From positions 89,859,052 through 89,923,051 of the forward strand of contig CM065297.1 of assembly GCA_032871835.1 (NCBI GenBank): a DNA stretch of 64,000 bases, read 5' to 3'. The position numbers and the translations under genes were made by a program. Under the pieces are notes generated by a model. It was not told where the DNA came from and made no database searches. It saw nothing but the letters and a program-made list of their open reading frames with translations. This DNA is from Dipteronia dyeriana (lineage: Eukaryota; Streptophyta; Magnoliopsida; Sapindales; Sapindaceae). Shown one piece after another: positions 45,492 to 57,479 of the stretch; the first letter of the stretch is position 1, and every line of letters starts with the position of its first letter.

Positions 45492-46354
45492 ATCTCCTCC
45501 TTTGGTTATTTCGTAACAAAACCACCACTCACGTATCATCCTCACAAAATGGGTTAACTCTCGCTCGACAAGTCAATCTCTCCTCATATGCAACTCTCAT
45601 CTTCCCTTAAATCAAGCCACTCTCAACTCCTCTTATATCCACACTACTCCCCTTTTTTTGTCACAAGATAGGCAAATGAGTATTCCTTAATTGGGTAACT
45701 TAGCAAAGAGAGACATTTGCAAGAAAATTGCATAATCATATACAACAACTTTATACAGGACATGCAAGGAAGTTTAATTTCAAGAAAATGTGTAAAGCTA
45801 TTGCCTTGGATGAAGGACATGCAACATCAACTTTCAAAAACATGGTATTTGGCAAAACAAATATCAGAAGAGGTTCCAAAAGAAGTCAAACCAATTTGCA
45901 CCCTTTTGTCATTTGAGAACAAGATAAGAAAATTAAGCTTTCAAATCACACAAGCATTATTATCAATTCTTAATGACCAATCAAGACATGGATATAAAAT
46001 CACTATTAATTGAATGGATATAAAATCCTTATTGATTGTTGTCTTACTCAACCATTAAGAAGAGAGACAATGGATAAATTGGATGAGACATCCTTATTAG
46101 TTGAATAGACACAAGGTCCTTATTGAGTTTAGCCTATTCAATTGCATTCACACATATTTGCACACAAATGCTTCATGAATGATATTTAAGCATGTCAAAC
46201 TCAAGTTCACATAAACATAGAGATAAATTTTTGGTCAATCAAATGTACTCTTTATCAATTTTCCTAGTCCAAAAATGCATGTTTGAACATAAGTGAGACA
46301 TGGATTTCAAACAAGGCAAAGACACACTTATTGAATAAAAAGTCATATAATAGT
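45492..46354 (-). other. 3' internal region of SIRE-like element M
   Basis: Reversed counterpart of 40641-41771, ending where a Tat LTR fragment begins at 46355. A 98-codon plus-strand frame inside (45717-46013) lies antisense to the element, is not matched in P, and is not called. Confidence 0.7.
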
Positions 46355-46745
46355 TGTTAAACGAAAATTCGCTCAAGTTTAGGAATATCAGTTAACACCC
46401 TCGAGACCGCTACCTCTGAGGTCGTGGTCAGGGTAGGTACCTCGTACCTCAGAGATTTCGTACCTTGGTGATCTGGATTGATAGAGGAGTATGGTACGAT
46501 AGGTAGGAGATAAGTCATCCCGCCCGTCGGGCTTCGTTTATATGGTGGAGACATAGGGCTTGAGGTTCCCTTTCTGGTGTAAAGGGCTGATCCTGGTCCT
46601 GGTACTCGGTCCTGGCCCTGGTACCCATTCCTAGTACGTAGTCTTGGTATCCAGTCTCCTCTCCAGGTTTCCTCAATCCAAATAGCAAGCAAGGAGGTAG
46701 GATTGGTGCTCCAGGATGAAGTAGATGTGGTGGTGCAGCTTCCAT
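46355..46745 (-). repeat. Tat LTR fragment (reversed, terminal part)
   Basis: On its own strand it ends CGTTTAACA at 46355 and matches the last about 370 bases of the forward LTR at 13720-14085 (GGTACGAGGTACCTACC, GAGCACCAATCCTACCTCC). The rest of the LTR is missing and no primer site follows. Confidence 0.75.
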
Positions 46746-47650
46746 ATCATATTAATTGCGTTTGTTTTTCAAGCAAATTTTGAGAATTTAATGTTTTAAT
46801 AAGCTTGTGCAAGTTTCCTTAGCAATCCAAGGGAAATAATGCAAAGTTAAGGAAATTCAAGGGCCAAACTGAAAAATTGAAGATTCAAATAATTGAAGAA
46901 GAGGTGTATACGACCCTCATCTAGCGCAACACTAGTGCACCATGTGCCCATGTTTTCTAGAGATCCAGTGATGTTCAGGCGCCTCTCGTCCAGCACATCA
47001 CCAACATAAACAAACCAGAGGATCGACGCAATACATGTACCCTTCCACCAGCACAATTCTTCAAATAGACCAGCACAATGCATGCACTCTTCGACCAGCA
47101 CATCACTAGCATATAGGTACTCTAGCTCAGCTTCTTATGGGTTTTTGTGCCCTAATTAATGCAAGACTATAAATACCCTTCCTTCTTTCATTTCCACCAC
47201 CTCTTGCTCGACCTTTGACATTCCAAACACTGCAAGAACATATCTTTACCTTCCAAAATTACAAAATCACCAAATCAAACCACGAAATCACCATCCAAAC
47301 TCATATTCCATTTTAGTAAACATCAAATATCCAACATCCCCACCCTTACCCACCATCAAAACCTAACATTGGAGCATAAAACAGATTACTAAGAGAAGAA
47401 GCAAACCAAACACATCATCAACTAAGAGAGGATGAGTTCTGCATATAGTTTTACCTTTACCTTTCTCTCTTTATTTATTACTTGTGATATGGCTTGTCCT
47501 AAATTCATATTTTGTGAAGCCATTATTTGTAACATGAACTAAAATCATCTTAGTTAAGGTGAAGAAGAAACCTTTCCCATGAATCTCCAATAAATACCAC
47601 CACTTTATCATCACTACTTGTATTTTGTACGTGTATTTCATGTTATATAC
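46746..47650. other. Unassigned 0.9-kb segment with a TATA box
   Basis: GACTATAAATACCC at about 47169 is a good TATA box, followed by a C/A-rich, ATG-poor stretch (47200-47400) such as an LTR R/U5 or a gene leader would have. Repeated words ACCAGCACA occur at 47057, 47081 and 47094. No coding frame of note; may be an unrecognised solo LTR. Confidence 0.4.
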
Positions 47651-48857
47651 CGTTAACCAAAAATTTACTCGAGGTGAGAAATTCCAATTAACACCCTCAA
47701 GACCGACTTCCTCGAAAGGAGCTGTCGGGGTAGGTACCTTGGGTACCAAGTTTTGTGGTATGTGGTGATGGGTGAAAGGACGATGAATGTAAAGGTGTAA
47801 AATAACAACGTAAATATTGTTTTATTGATCGTTGAGTACAATATAGAATTTCATAAGTATGTTACATTCAACTCTCTCATAAACAAATGGGGATGGCGAA
47901 ATCGTTCGTGTCGATAAGTGGATATATCACTCAGATGGTCAGCCGTGTTCTAGCAAATAGAATTTAGGCTATGTATAGACTATTCTCTCTCACATTCAAT
48001 TTTTTTCTTCTTCTCCCTACGGGTATCTCTTCGGTCTCTTTATACATGGTGTGATTAGGTTTAGCTCTTATTCTTTTAGAATCAATTTCTGAATCTAATC
48101 CCTCCTTTTCAGGCGAGATGCCTTATTTTAACATAGGTGACTTGGGCTCTGATTCAAAGATAAGTGGAAAGGAAAATATTTTGTTTCCTCTTTGGACCCA
48201 ATTACTTGACTTGCATGTATGTAGAGTTTAATACATGTTGGAAAGTAAATAAAATATGTACATTGCCCTAGCGAGATACCTCATAGAGGTCACCCAGTAT
48301 GGCACTTGTTATCTTGAATAGAGAGGTGTATCTCTGTTCCAGTCTTGGTATTAAGAGCTTGATCCGGCTATTCTAGGTCTCTTTTGGAGCTTGACGTAAA
48401 TAGTGTTAGGTGCTTTATAATTATAATTATGCTTTACGAGCTTCTTCTTCTGTAAGTGGATTTGGCACTCTTCTCGGTGATGAGAGAGACATAGTTAGGC
48501 GAACTCGAAGTCATGAAGGGCTCTCCATGCCAATGGAAGCCAGTAACCTACTTTTGAAGAGGTTGCGAGGTATCTCGACCTTGAAAAGACCTAGCTTTAG
48601 GCCTCTACCTCGATGTAGGGAGCTCAACCTAACTACCTCGAGTTATACCCGAATTCTCACGAGGTGCTCATAGAATGTGGGCGACCTCATATTGCTCCAG
48701 TGGGGTACTCAATTGGTGTAGGCGACCTCACCTTGCTCCTACGGGGTACTTAGTGAGTGTGGGTGTGGGCGACCTCGTCTTGCTCTTACGGGTTTTGGCC
48801 CTGGCTTGAGAAGTGAAAAATTTCTCTTTAGTCCCTAGCCAATTTTGGCTATTAACA
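47651..48857 (-). repeat. 3' LTR of Tat element E2
   Basis: On its own strand TGTTAATAGCCAAAATTGG (48857) to AATTTTTGGTTAACG (47651), 1207 bases; its terminal CA has mutated to CG. GCGACCTC-type phrases repeat three or four times at 48669-48780. The bases upstream on its strand (48858-48880, AAGTGGGACTTC) form a polypurine tract. No primer site follows the end, as expected of a 3' LTR. Confidence 0.85.
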
Positions 48858-49139
48858 GAAGTCCCACTTAAACACTGGTAGACGATTTTGGGGTTGGAGT
48901 CAGATTTCCTGTTTTATTTGGGAAATTTTCCTTCTCCCTTAATTGCCAGAATTCGGAAGGAAATCCTTTCATTAAATGCAACCTCCACGTGGCGAATTAG
49001 AAATTGTTACGCTTCTCAAAAAATGGCTCTGTTACATCAGTCCCCGAGAAACTAGGCAATCTGCTTCGAGGATTTCGTTTTCGAAAACGCTTCGATCATG
49101 GACATCACCAATCTTACCGTTAGCTGTTCCATTCTTCCC

Positions 49140-49147
49140 TATTTAAA
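49140..49147 (+). promoter_or_regulatory. TATA-like box of the E2 antisense gene
   Basis: CCTATTTAAACCC, 153-160 bases before the ATG at 49300. The other copy has CTATTTAAACCC at 57471 in the same place, followed in both by a CT-rich leader. Confidence 0.55.
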
Positions 49148-50248
49148 CCCAAAAACTTCGTTCGTCTCCCTCACTCTTCCTTTTCTTTCAAATTTCAAAC
49201 TTTTTTAAAAAACCCATCAAGAAGCTTCACATTCTTTCTTCGTCTTCTTAAAATACCTCAATCCTCCCCTAACATCTGATGAATCATCTTCCTTCAATAA
49301 TGTCAAACTCAACCGATAGTATTAAATGCATGGTTGAAGGCGATGGTGCCTCTAGCCTGGCTCCTAAGAAGAGGGCTCTTGAAGACTCAAGCAGCGGAGA
49401 AAGCCTTCCAATTGGACAATGCCACCGTTCGGGGTCGTAACGTACTGATCTGGTCCGACTTCTTGAATAAGCCCGATGAGCCTCTGAATTTGGTCTATGA
49501 GGTACAGATTCTGAGGGTGCAATAGTTGGTAGAGGCCAAGCCTCGGTCATCGGTACTCTCCCAGAAAACCTCTTACCCTATGACTTCCGGGTCATTACCA
49601 ATTCCACCTTTCCGAAAGAATCAATTAAACGCTTAAATAGCGAGTATGGTATTCCCCGACAGTATCTCTGTAATAATTCATCCCAAGAACTATTATGTGT
49701 ACACCCCTCCCAAAGGTGTGCTTCCAATACACAGGCTTCCCCTTCACCTCACTCTTCGACGGGCTCTCAATGCTCTACAGTTGGCTCCCTTCCAGATGAC
49801 TCTAGGCTTCTGGAGGCACCTGATAGGCTTTCTCATGATGTGGAGGGAAGAAGGCAAGCCAGGCACCACCATGAGAGAGCCTGGGGCTGAGGAGTTGGCG
49901 TATGTTTTTCAAATTTAGTGGTCTAAAAGGTCAATTCTATGCCAAAGCCAAAAACAATCTCAATTTCATAGTACCTGGGGCTTCCATGAAAGACCCCTCC
50001 TGGAAGGAGGAATGGGTTTTGAATGAAGGTGACTGGGGAAGCTCGATCTATATCGGTGAGTTCTAGCACAGCGTCTCTATCGCCTTTAATGCAAACCCTC
50101 CTGGATAGGGGTTCATTATTGGCCGAGTCTAAGGCCATCTTGAAAGCTATCATGGAGCGTAACTATTCAAACTCAAAATTTCCTACCTCCGATCCCTTCG
50201 ATCCGTGCAGGGTGAACGCATACTTACGTATTACTGGGGCCACCCCTG

Positions 50249-50322
50249 GTAAGAATTGAAATCAAAGCTGTTTTGTTTCTTCATTAAATGTTTACTCTTA
50301 TTCTAACTCCCTTTCTTTTAAG
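50249..50322 (+). other. Intron 1 of E2 antisense gene
   Basis: G^GTAAGAATTG to CTTTCTTTTAAG^TT, 74 bases, AT-rich (T-rich acceptor), phase 1 after the ATP codons of LRITGATP. The same position and phase occur in E1 (58534-58610). Confidence 0.7.
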
Positions 50323-50856
50323 TTTCAATTGTTGCTTCTACGACCCAGGATGCTCCGTCGGATCGCACTCCTCCTTTTTCTATTAGACGAATCCTAAGAG
50401 CCTCTCAAGTTACCCTAGCTAGCGAAGGCCCTTTAGCTCCTGTTGTGGTCCAGCCGTTTCTACCTCACTTCCTCTCTAGCCTAGGTCTATGATGGAAATC
50501 TTCACCTCCCGAGCTTCCAAAGTGCAAGGAAGGGGGCTTCAATCCCTATTGCTACTGCTCTTGCTATTACCTCAGGAAACCCTTATATTTCTACTGTTAG
50601 TGCTGTTACACATCCCTCTATCATTCCTATCCCTCCAACTCCTCCTCATGTGTCCGAGGTGACCTCAAAAAGCTTAGAGACCGCTACCCTGGGTGGTCTG
50701 GAGGTTTGGAGGTCGAGTTGAGCCTTCTTTTACCCTTTCTCCCAGGATGAGGTCATGAATCGATTCATCACCTCTTATCCAGGTGGCAGCCGTTCTCTAA
50801 TGGCTTAAATGCCTATTGATATCTTGATCTCTAAAGGATCCGCTCTTCTGGTTAAG

Positions 50857-50926
50857 GTACCCATCTTCTTTTATCAGTGATTGAGGTATCTTGCTTAGGG
50901 TATTTACTGACTTGAATCTTATGTAG
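50857..50926 (+). other. Intron 2 of E2 antisense gene
   Basis: AAG^GTACCCATC to CTTATGTAG^GCC, 70 bases, phase 0 between ALLVK and AFKF. Matches E1 (59140-59208). Confidence 0.75.
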
Positions 50927-51955
50927 GCCTTTAAATTCAATGTCGTAATGAGCCAGCAGGTGGCCTTTCATCGTGATTGAACAGTCAATGAGGAGGCCGA
51001 AGTTGAGAGGGCCATGGGATTGCCAGCTCCTGCTCAAGTCGTGATACAGGAAATGACCACCATCCAAAAGGAGATGGAGAAAGAGTTGTATGGGATTTAA
51101 TGCGACTATCAGAGGCTAAAGCAAAACTTTGATCAAGAAAGCCTCAAGTCTACCTGTCGGGCTTCACAGCGAGATTCGTGGAAGGCAGAAGCCAGAAAGC
51201 TGTATGTCGAGAACCAGGACTTGCACGCTCAGGTAAACAGGCTGCAAACTGAGTTAGACAGGTTTTTCAGTGACGGCTACTTCTATTCTTCCTTCCAAGT
51301 TGATGAAGCTCTCCCTCCTCCTTTCGACATCTCCTTCATCGCTACCTAGGATAGGGTAGAAATTATGGAGAAAGTTAGGCAGATGTCACTTTCTGTAAAT
51401 GGTGGAGCTGGTGCCGTATATCCTGTGGGGAAGGGCAAGCAGGTGACCAACATAGAGCCTTCACGGCATCCTTCCATTGCTTCTGGCTCAAGTCTCGGAT
51501 AGTTCTCCGGGGTACAATCCAAGCCAATTGAGGAAGACCAACTTGTTTCTTCCAATACAGGGCTCTTCCCTGAACGAGTAGAATGTGGTCTTCCCATTTC
51601 TTTGGAGGCAGACAAGGACCTCTCGAGATCTCATGATGAGGCGGGGGTTCAAGCTATTGTTGTTCGCCCTAAGCATCTTGCCGAATGGGGGGCAAGTTGA
51701 CGAGTTGATCAACTCAAAGGCAATTGTTATCTCCCAACTTGATTCCATCCCTCCGGAGGTCATGGACGTGGTTAACGAGGTTCTGAAGAAGGATCAAGCT
51801 GAGCAGTAAGTAGGCGAGCAACTCAAAGTGGAGGGGGTAGTGAGAGAGGACATCCAGGTCGAACAACAAGGAGGCGAGCATCCACTAGACAGAGTGGCAC
51901 AATGTGGGGTAATCGAATGAGCAAGAGACCAAGAGGATAACGACACTTAATCTAA

Positions 51956-52289
51956 CCTCTTCAAGACTGATTCTGTTTGCCAGAAATGGGGGTGGGCTCC
52001 TTTCTTTATACATGACCAGCTTCTCCATACCAAAAAACTTTTTTTTTTTAAGTTAGGTATAGCCCGGAACCAGAGGTTGGGCTCGCTGTATGATGTATGT
52101 CGCCTTTAAGGGGGATAGGCTCCCTTTTAATGAGTAATGAAGTCCCGTTTGACTTGCTTCACATTTACTTTGAATGATTTCTGATCATAGATTTCTACTT
52201 GGCTGAATACTCCATGCTAATTTCTGAGCTTGATCTGGATGCTACCTCCAATGTAACCTCGACTTAAATAAACCTTGTAAAGTAAAATC
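51956..52289 (+). other. 3' flank of E2 antisense gene
   Basis: Carries the same phrase as the E1 copy (ATAGCCCGGAACCAGAGGTT at 52069, against ATAACCCGGAATCAGGGGTT at 60234), so it is conserved element DNA, perhaps the antisense 3' UTR. Cut at 52289 by copia element 2. Confidence 0.6.
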
Positions 52290-54716
52290 TGTAGGGAAAA
52301 TAAAACACACGCAGCGGAAGCGTGAGAAAATTTAATAAAATAAAATTAGGGTTTGCGTATAAATAAAAATTTTCCCTTTTAATAACAAGAACCTTAACCC
52401 TAGATTAATTGATGTATATAAAAGTATCGTACCTTTTTTTTTGTGACGATTGAACTAGCGTAGAATTGAATCCGCAAGATCTTCTAATCCAATAACGAAC
52501 ATGAATCACCTAGGAGTGTGGGCTCCCTTTCTTTAAATTGTATACCTGAGGATGTAAACAAACAAAATCTTCTTCTTTGTTAGTCACAATAATCCTCCAA
52601 TAGAAAAACCAAGAACATCCGGTCACTTTTGAATTATCAATCAATTTAATTGAAACTCGTGTGAACCTTGATTCGATGTTGTACACAAAACCCTTTTGAT
52701 GCAAAGGATATTAGTGTACTATCGAAAACAAAAATGTTCCCCTTTTTCTCTTCTTGGCCGAATTCACACTATCTCTATGAGTTGGTCGAATTTTGTCCAG
52801 AGTAAAAAATAAATTTTTCTCCCTCAAATTTCACTCTTGCTAGGCCAAATTCTCTTCTTGAAAATTGCTTAGCATGGCCGAAATTCATCTCATAGAAAAA
52901 CTTAGGCTGGTCGAAATTAACATACGTATATATATAGGATCATAAATCCTCTTCTAAGAAGGATTTACTTGGTTGGCAAGAATTCTTTCCTTATGTGGAT
53001 TTATTTGGTAGTTAAGAATCCTTATCTAAAAGGAATTCTATCATATTTTATATATATATATGGGCTGGCCGAAATTTCATTGTATATATATTAGGATCAC
53101 AAATCCTTTCCTAAAAAGGATTTACTTGGTAATTAAGAATTCTTTCCTTAGGTAGATTTACTTGGTGGTTAAGAATCCTTTTCTAAATGAATTCTATCCT
53201 ACACCAAGACTCCTAATCCAACTCAATAGTGTATTTCTAATCATATTAAAGACTTCCTAATTTGATTAGATAAATAATTCCTTTTATTTATCTACTTATC
53301 AAATATAGTCTTTAATATTAATTATACTACCTACAATAGTATAATTTTGGGAGACCAACTCCTATTAGGAAAAAGATTTTGACTTTTAATTAAATAATTA
53401 ATTAATCAACAAATTAATTAATTTTCATTTAATTAAATAATATAATAAAAATAATATAATTTAAGTTATTCTCAATAGTCTTGCCGCCCAACACATGTAT
53501 TTAGGTCATATATTATTTTTCATTTTATTAAATCCATTGGACCTTAATAAAAAAATCCACATGTGAACTAGACCCATTCTTACAAAAAGAAGAAAGTCAA
53601 CATGCCTTAATACAATTCTAGATGGACCCCTAAATTAGTCCGGTAGAAAATATCAAGTGATCCATGCAAGTTCGTATGGATTGGGGATCTTGGCGGGCTA
53701 TCAAAATTTAAGGTCCAATAGACACAACCCAAACACAATCAACAAATGATTCACTTAGGTCCAATCTATTTAATTTTAGTTCATTCCACTAAAGAACTAA
53801 AATTGAACTCTTAAATAAAGATATAATAAGTTGATGTTACTCATTCATACCCTAGACAACCTTATTGGAGAAAGCGTATCCTCGTGAAGAATATCAGTAA
53901 TCGCCAAGAGCTCATAAACCGCCTATAGCTCTCCAAGTTACCATTTTTACTCATATGACCACATTTTGAACTTGCATATTTTGACTTGTCCAGAAGCCAT
54001 GTTTCAATAGACACTAATGAAAACTTAACGTTAAGATTTAATATCCAATACCTCAAAACATCCATATGATGGTATTCTACTCTCATTCAATAAATGAAGC
54101 CACGATGTTCATATCTATAAATGAAGTCCTCTATCGATTAACAAATGAATACCACCAAACTATCGAGGATAGACTATGCTATATAACCATACTCATTGAT
54201 AGCTCAAATGATAACACTTGCAACCATAAGTCCGTCATTTATCTCAGAATTGAGATAGACTCTCCGATTGTCTTCAAATGAAAACTTTTATTCATTGACG
54301 GTTTTAGATAAATTATTTCATTTCCATCCTATTCAATGCACCCAGTGCACTAGATTCTTTTACCCAAAGACACCACACTTTGATGATTTTAGACTCATTA
54401 TAACACATTTGTTCCCACTCAAATGCTAGCAAAAGAATCTACAACTTTGACAAGATAAAGGCGCCCAACCTTTTATCTTAAGTTGTGAATGTTATTCAAG
54501 ACTAACTAAAGAATTGTGACTACCTTATACATATCTAGATATATGAACAATTCTTCTTTTCTCATAGTCTTTTGACCTTATGATTATTTACTTTTGACAA
54601 TTATAATAATTAAACTATAAATGCTATAAGATTTGTTAAAATAGAAATCACTTTATTATTATGAAAAGATTGTCAAATACATTATTATACTCTTGCTATC
54701 GAGCATAATCCTAATA
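52290..54716 (-). repeat. 3' LTR of copia element 2
   Basis: Reverse copy of the 32892-35080 LTR; on its strand it starts TATTAGGATTATGCTCG at 54716 (first G changed to A) and ends TTTTCCCTACA at 52290; 2427 bases. Preceded on its strand by the purine tract AGCAAGTGAGAGAT. The five bases after its end are GATTT (AAATC on the plus strand, 52285-52289), half of a predicted target duplication. Confidence 0.9.
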
Positions 54717-54734
54717 ATCTCTCACTTGCTCTAT

Positions 54735-56084
54735 AGCAAATGTGTTATATCTCTCATCCCCATGTTCTCTAGATGCCCATCAAAACTCTTTTGTGGAAGA
54801 GCCTTTGTAAAAGGATCCGCTAGATTTTCTGGTGACGGGATCTTGGTAATCGTCACGTCACCCGTCACCCTTATCCACAATTTCCCTTAGAAGGTGATAC
54901 TTTCTTTCAATGTGTTTCCCTCTCTTATGACTTTTTGGTTCTCTCGAATTAGCCACTGCTCCACTATTATCACAATAGATAATGATCTGCTTATTCGTAT
55001 CAGGAACCACTTCCAAGTCAATCAAGAATTGGCGGAGCTAGACAGCCTCTTTACCAGCCTCGCATGCGTCAATATACTCGGCTTCCATGGTGGAATTGGC
55101 AATACAAGATTGCTTGATACTCCTCCATATGACAGTCCATCCTCCAATAGTAAACACAGATCATGATGTTGATCTCCTAGAGTCAGAATCTGACTAAAAA
55201 TCAGAATTTGTATACCCAACGAGAATTAAATCCCCTCTAGAGTATACAAGCATATAATCTCTCGTTCTCCTAAGATATTTAAAAATATGCTTGACTACCG
55301 TCCAGTGATCAGGACCAGGCTTCGATTGAAACCTACTAACTATGCCTATAATAAAACAAATATCTGGTCTAGTGCAGAGCATTGCATACATGAGACTTCC
55401 AACTGCCGATGCATATGGAACCCTACTCATGAATTGCTCTTCATGCTCATTCTTAGGAACTTGTTCCTTAGAAAGTTTGATTCCATGTCTGAAAGGTAAC
55501 ATACCTTTCTTGGAATCTTGCATGGAAAACCAAGACAAGATTTTATCTATGTATAAAGCTTGGGATAATGCAATCGTTCTATTCTTTCTATCCATTATGA
55601 CTTGGATACCAAGAATATAACTTGCTTCTTCTAAGTCCTTGATATCAAATTGTTTTGCTAACCATTCTTTTATTGATGTCAATACACCTACATCGTTTCT
55701 GATGAGTAGTATATCATCAATGTAAAGAACTAGAAAAACCAACTTGTCACCTTTAATTCTTTTGTATACACAAGGTTCGTCAAGGTTTTGAACAAATCCA
55801 AAACTTTTCACGGCTTGATCGAGCCTTATGTTCCAAGATTTGGATGCTTGCTTCAATCCATATATGGATCTTTGCAACTTGCATACCCTTTCCTCTTGGC
55901 CCTTTTCAATGAATCTTTTTGGTTGCATCATGTAGATGATTTCAACAAGACTTCCATTAAGGAAAGCTGTCTTGACGTCGATTTGCCAAATCTCTAGATC
56001 TAGAGATAACGCAATGGATAAGAGTATCCTAATGGATTTAAGTATGACCACATGTGAGAAGGTTTCTTCAAAATCGATACCTTC
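54735..56084 (-). pseudogene. pol: Copia element 2 pol: RT and RNase H, interrupted
   Basis: A 286-codon open stretch (56051-55194) covers most of the [55 protein letters not shown] (YVDD variant with I), GSLMYAMLCTRPDICF. RNase H continues with breaks to a DPFTKALPQKSFDGH end and RDITHLL near 54735. The upstream side stops at 56084 in the middle of EGIDFEETFS because a Tat LTR has inserted there; the rest of pol should lie beyond 64000. Better preserved than element 1, so probably younger. Confidence 0.9.
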
Positions 56085-57231
56085 TGTTGACTAGAAATTT
56101 ACTCGGGATGAGAAATTCCTATTAACACCCTCGAGACCACTACACAAAAGTGGTGGCCAGGGTCGGTATCATTGATACCTGACCTGTTAAGAAGCAAACG
56201 AGAGGCTGGATCGTAGTAACAGTAAATGGGAGCTTTTATTATTGACACTTGCTTCGAAATATAACTCACTCTCTTATATGCTCACAATCTCTCTAGGATC
56301 TAGAAAGGTGGCAACTCTGTGCTTGTTGAATAGTGGAAACAAAGGTGGTCGTGTTCTGAGTACAGAATTTAGGCCTTCCCCTTTTCTTTTCTTTCTCTTT
56401 TCTCTCTCTTTTTGTATCGTGTCCATCTCTATGTTTTTCTGTGTATCTATTTATATTTTATCCAAGTAGGTTTGAATTTGCTGATATCTCGCCACGATCC
56501 TATCAATTCGTCCCTTTTTTATCGGGTGGGATCCCTTATTTAAAAATGGTTGACCCCGAGTGAATAGTGAAAATGATGATATCGTTAACGAAAACGAGTC
56601 GGTTTCCTTTTAGGGATCAAAAACTTGGCTTACACGTATACGGAATTAATTGTTGGTTACCACATAGATATGATCTTGTATGTTATCGTGGCATGGTGTG
56701 TCGTGGAGGCTACCCAGCTAGTTGCCTATCGTCCCGTAGAGTGAGGTAAATCCCTGCTTCAACTCTGTTCTTAAAAGCTTGGGATGGATTTTCCCTGACC
56801 CTTGGGGGCTTGAGGTGTCCATGTTAACATTCTTGGGAAGTAGCCGAGGTGGTGTAGGTTCAGGCATGATTCCTCCTTTATGTCCAGTAAGGATAGCAGG
56901 CTTCTGGAGAGGTTGGTGGCTTCTCTCGAATGTCTCTCGAGCTTAGAGACCCCTCTCGGCATTCACGGGGTGGTTGTAGAGCTCGACCTCAATGTCGAGG
57001 TTCCCCGATAGGTAACCTGGGGAAGCCCGGGTTCTAGTATTCGTGTAGGGGCTCGTTTTGGTCTTGCCTATCTTGTTTCCTAGTAGTTGTGAAGCTGGGG
57101 CAGCCATCCCTGCTATTGCGGGGTAGCTTTATGGTCGATTTGGGCTTCATGAACGTTGATTATGGGCTCTGACTTGTGACAGGAAAGTGGAAAATTTCTC
57201 CTTGACCTCTGGATAAATTTTACTATTAACA
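56085..57231 (-). repeat. 3' LTR of Tat element E1
   Basis: On its strand TGTTAATAGTAAAATTTAT (57231) to GAAATTTCTAGTCAACA (56085), 1147 bases, TG...CA intact. Matches the E2 LTR in order, including CTATTAACACCCTCGAGACC near its end. A CTATTTATATTTTATCC word at about 56450 may be its TATA. Confidence 0.9.
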
Positions 57232-57252
57232 AAAGTCCTCTCTGACTTGAAC
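57232..57252 (-). other. Polypurine tract of E1
   Basis: On the minus strand AAGTCAGAGAGGACTTT directly before the LTR start. Confidence 0.75.
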
Positions 57253-57471
57253 ACCGGTGATGGAGTTGGGGTTGGAGTCAAATTCTTTGTTTAATTGAGA
57301 AATTTTTCTGTTACAAAAATAATCAATGAGAGCGAAATCTTCTCATTAATTACCCAATATTTGAATTTGAAACAGTGTTTTATTAGAAGAAAAACGGCTG
57401 TAATACGTCTCCCTCTATGGCTCCAAGTGATCTTCCTGAGGATATCGCCGACATCATTACCCTTAATCCTC

Positions 57472-57479
57472 TATTTAAA
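57472..57479 (+). promoter_or_regulatory. TATA-like box of the E1 antisense gene
   Basis: CTATTTAAACCC, 126-133 bases before the ATG at 57605; the counterpart of 49140. Confidence 0.55.

Larger units (their letters stand above)
49300..51955 (+). pseudogene. Tat antisense gene, copy E2: three exons, Transposase_28-like and coiled-coil protein
   Basis: Lies on the strand opposite to its element, between polypurine tract/3' LTR and (lost) pol. Exon 1 49300-50248: MSNSTDSIKCMVEGDG, then PPKGVLPIH and LRRALNALQLAPFQMTLGFW with RHLIGFLMMWRE, the pattern of the plant 'putative gypsy type transposon' domain, then FYAKAKNNLNFIVPGAS. Exon 2 50323-50856, Pro/Ser/Thr-rich. Exon 3 from 50927: AFKFNVVMSQQVAFH, a coiled coil (QDLHAQVNRLQTELDRFF) with SDGYFYSSFQVDEALPPPF, and a C-terminal IPPEVMDVVNEVL. 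Several stops and shifts kill it. Domain order and splice sites match E1. Function unknown. Confidence 0.75.

Noticed and set aside
45717..46013. 98-codon frame on the plus strand
   Set aside because: Antisense to the non-coding 3' region of element M; the counterpart in P has no such frame.
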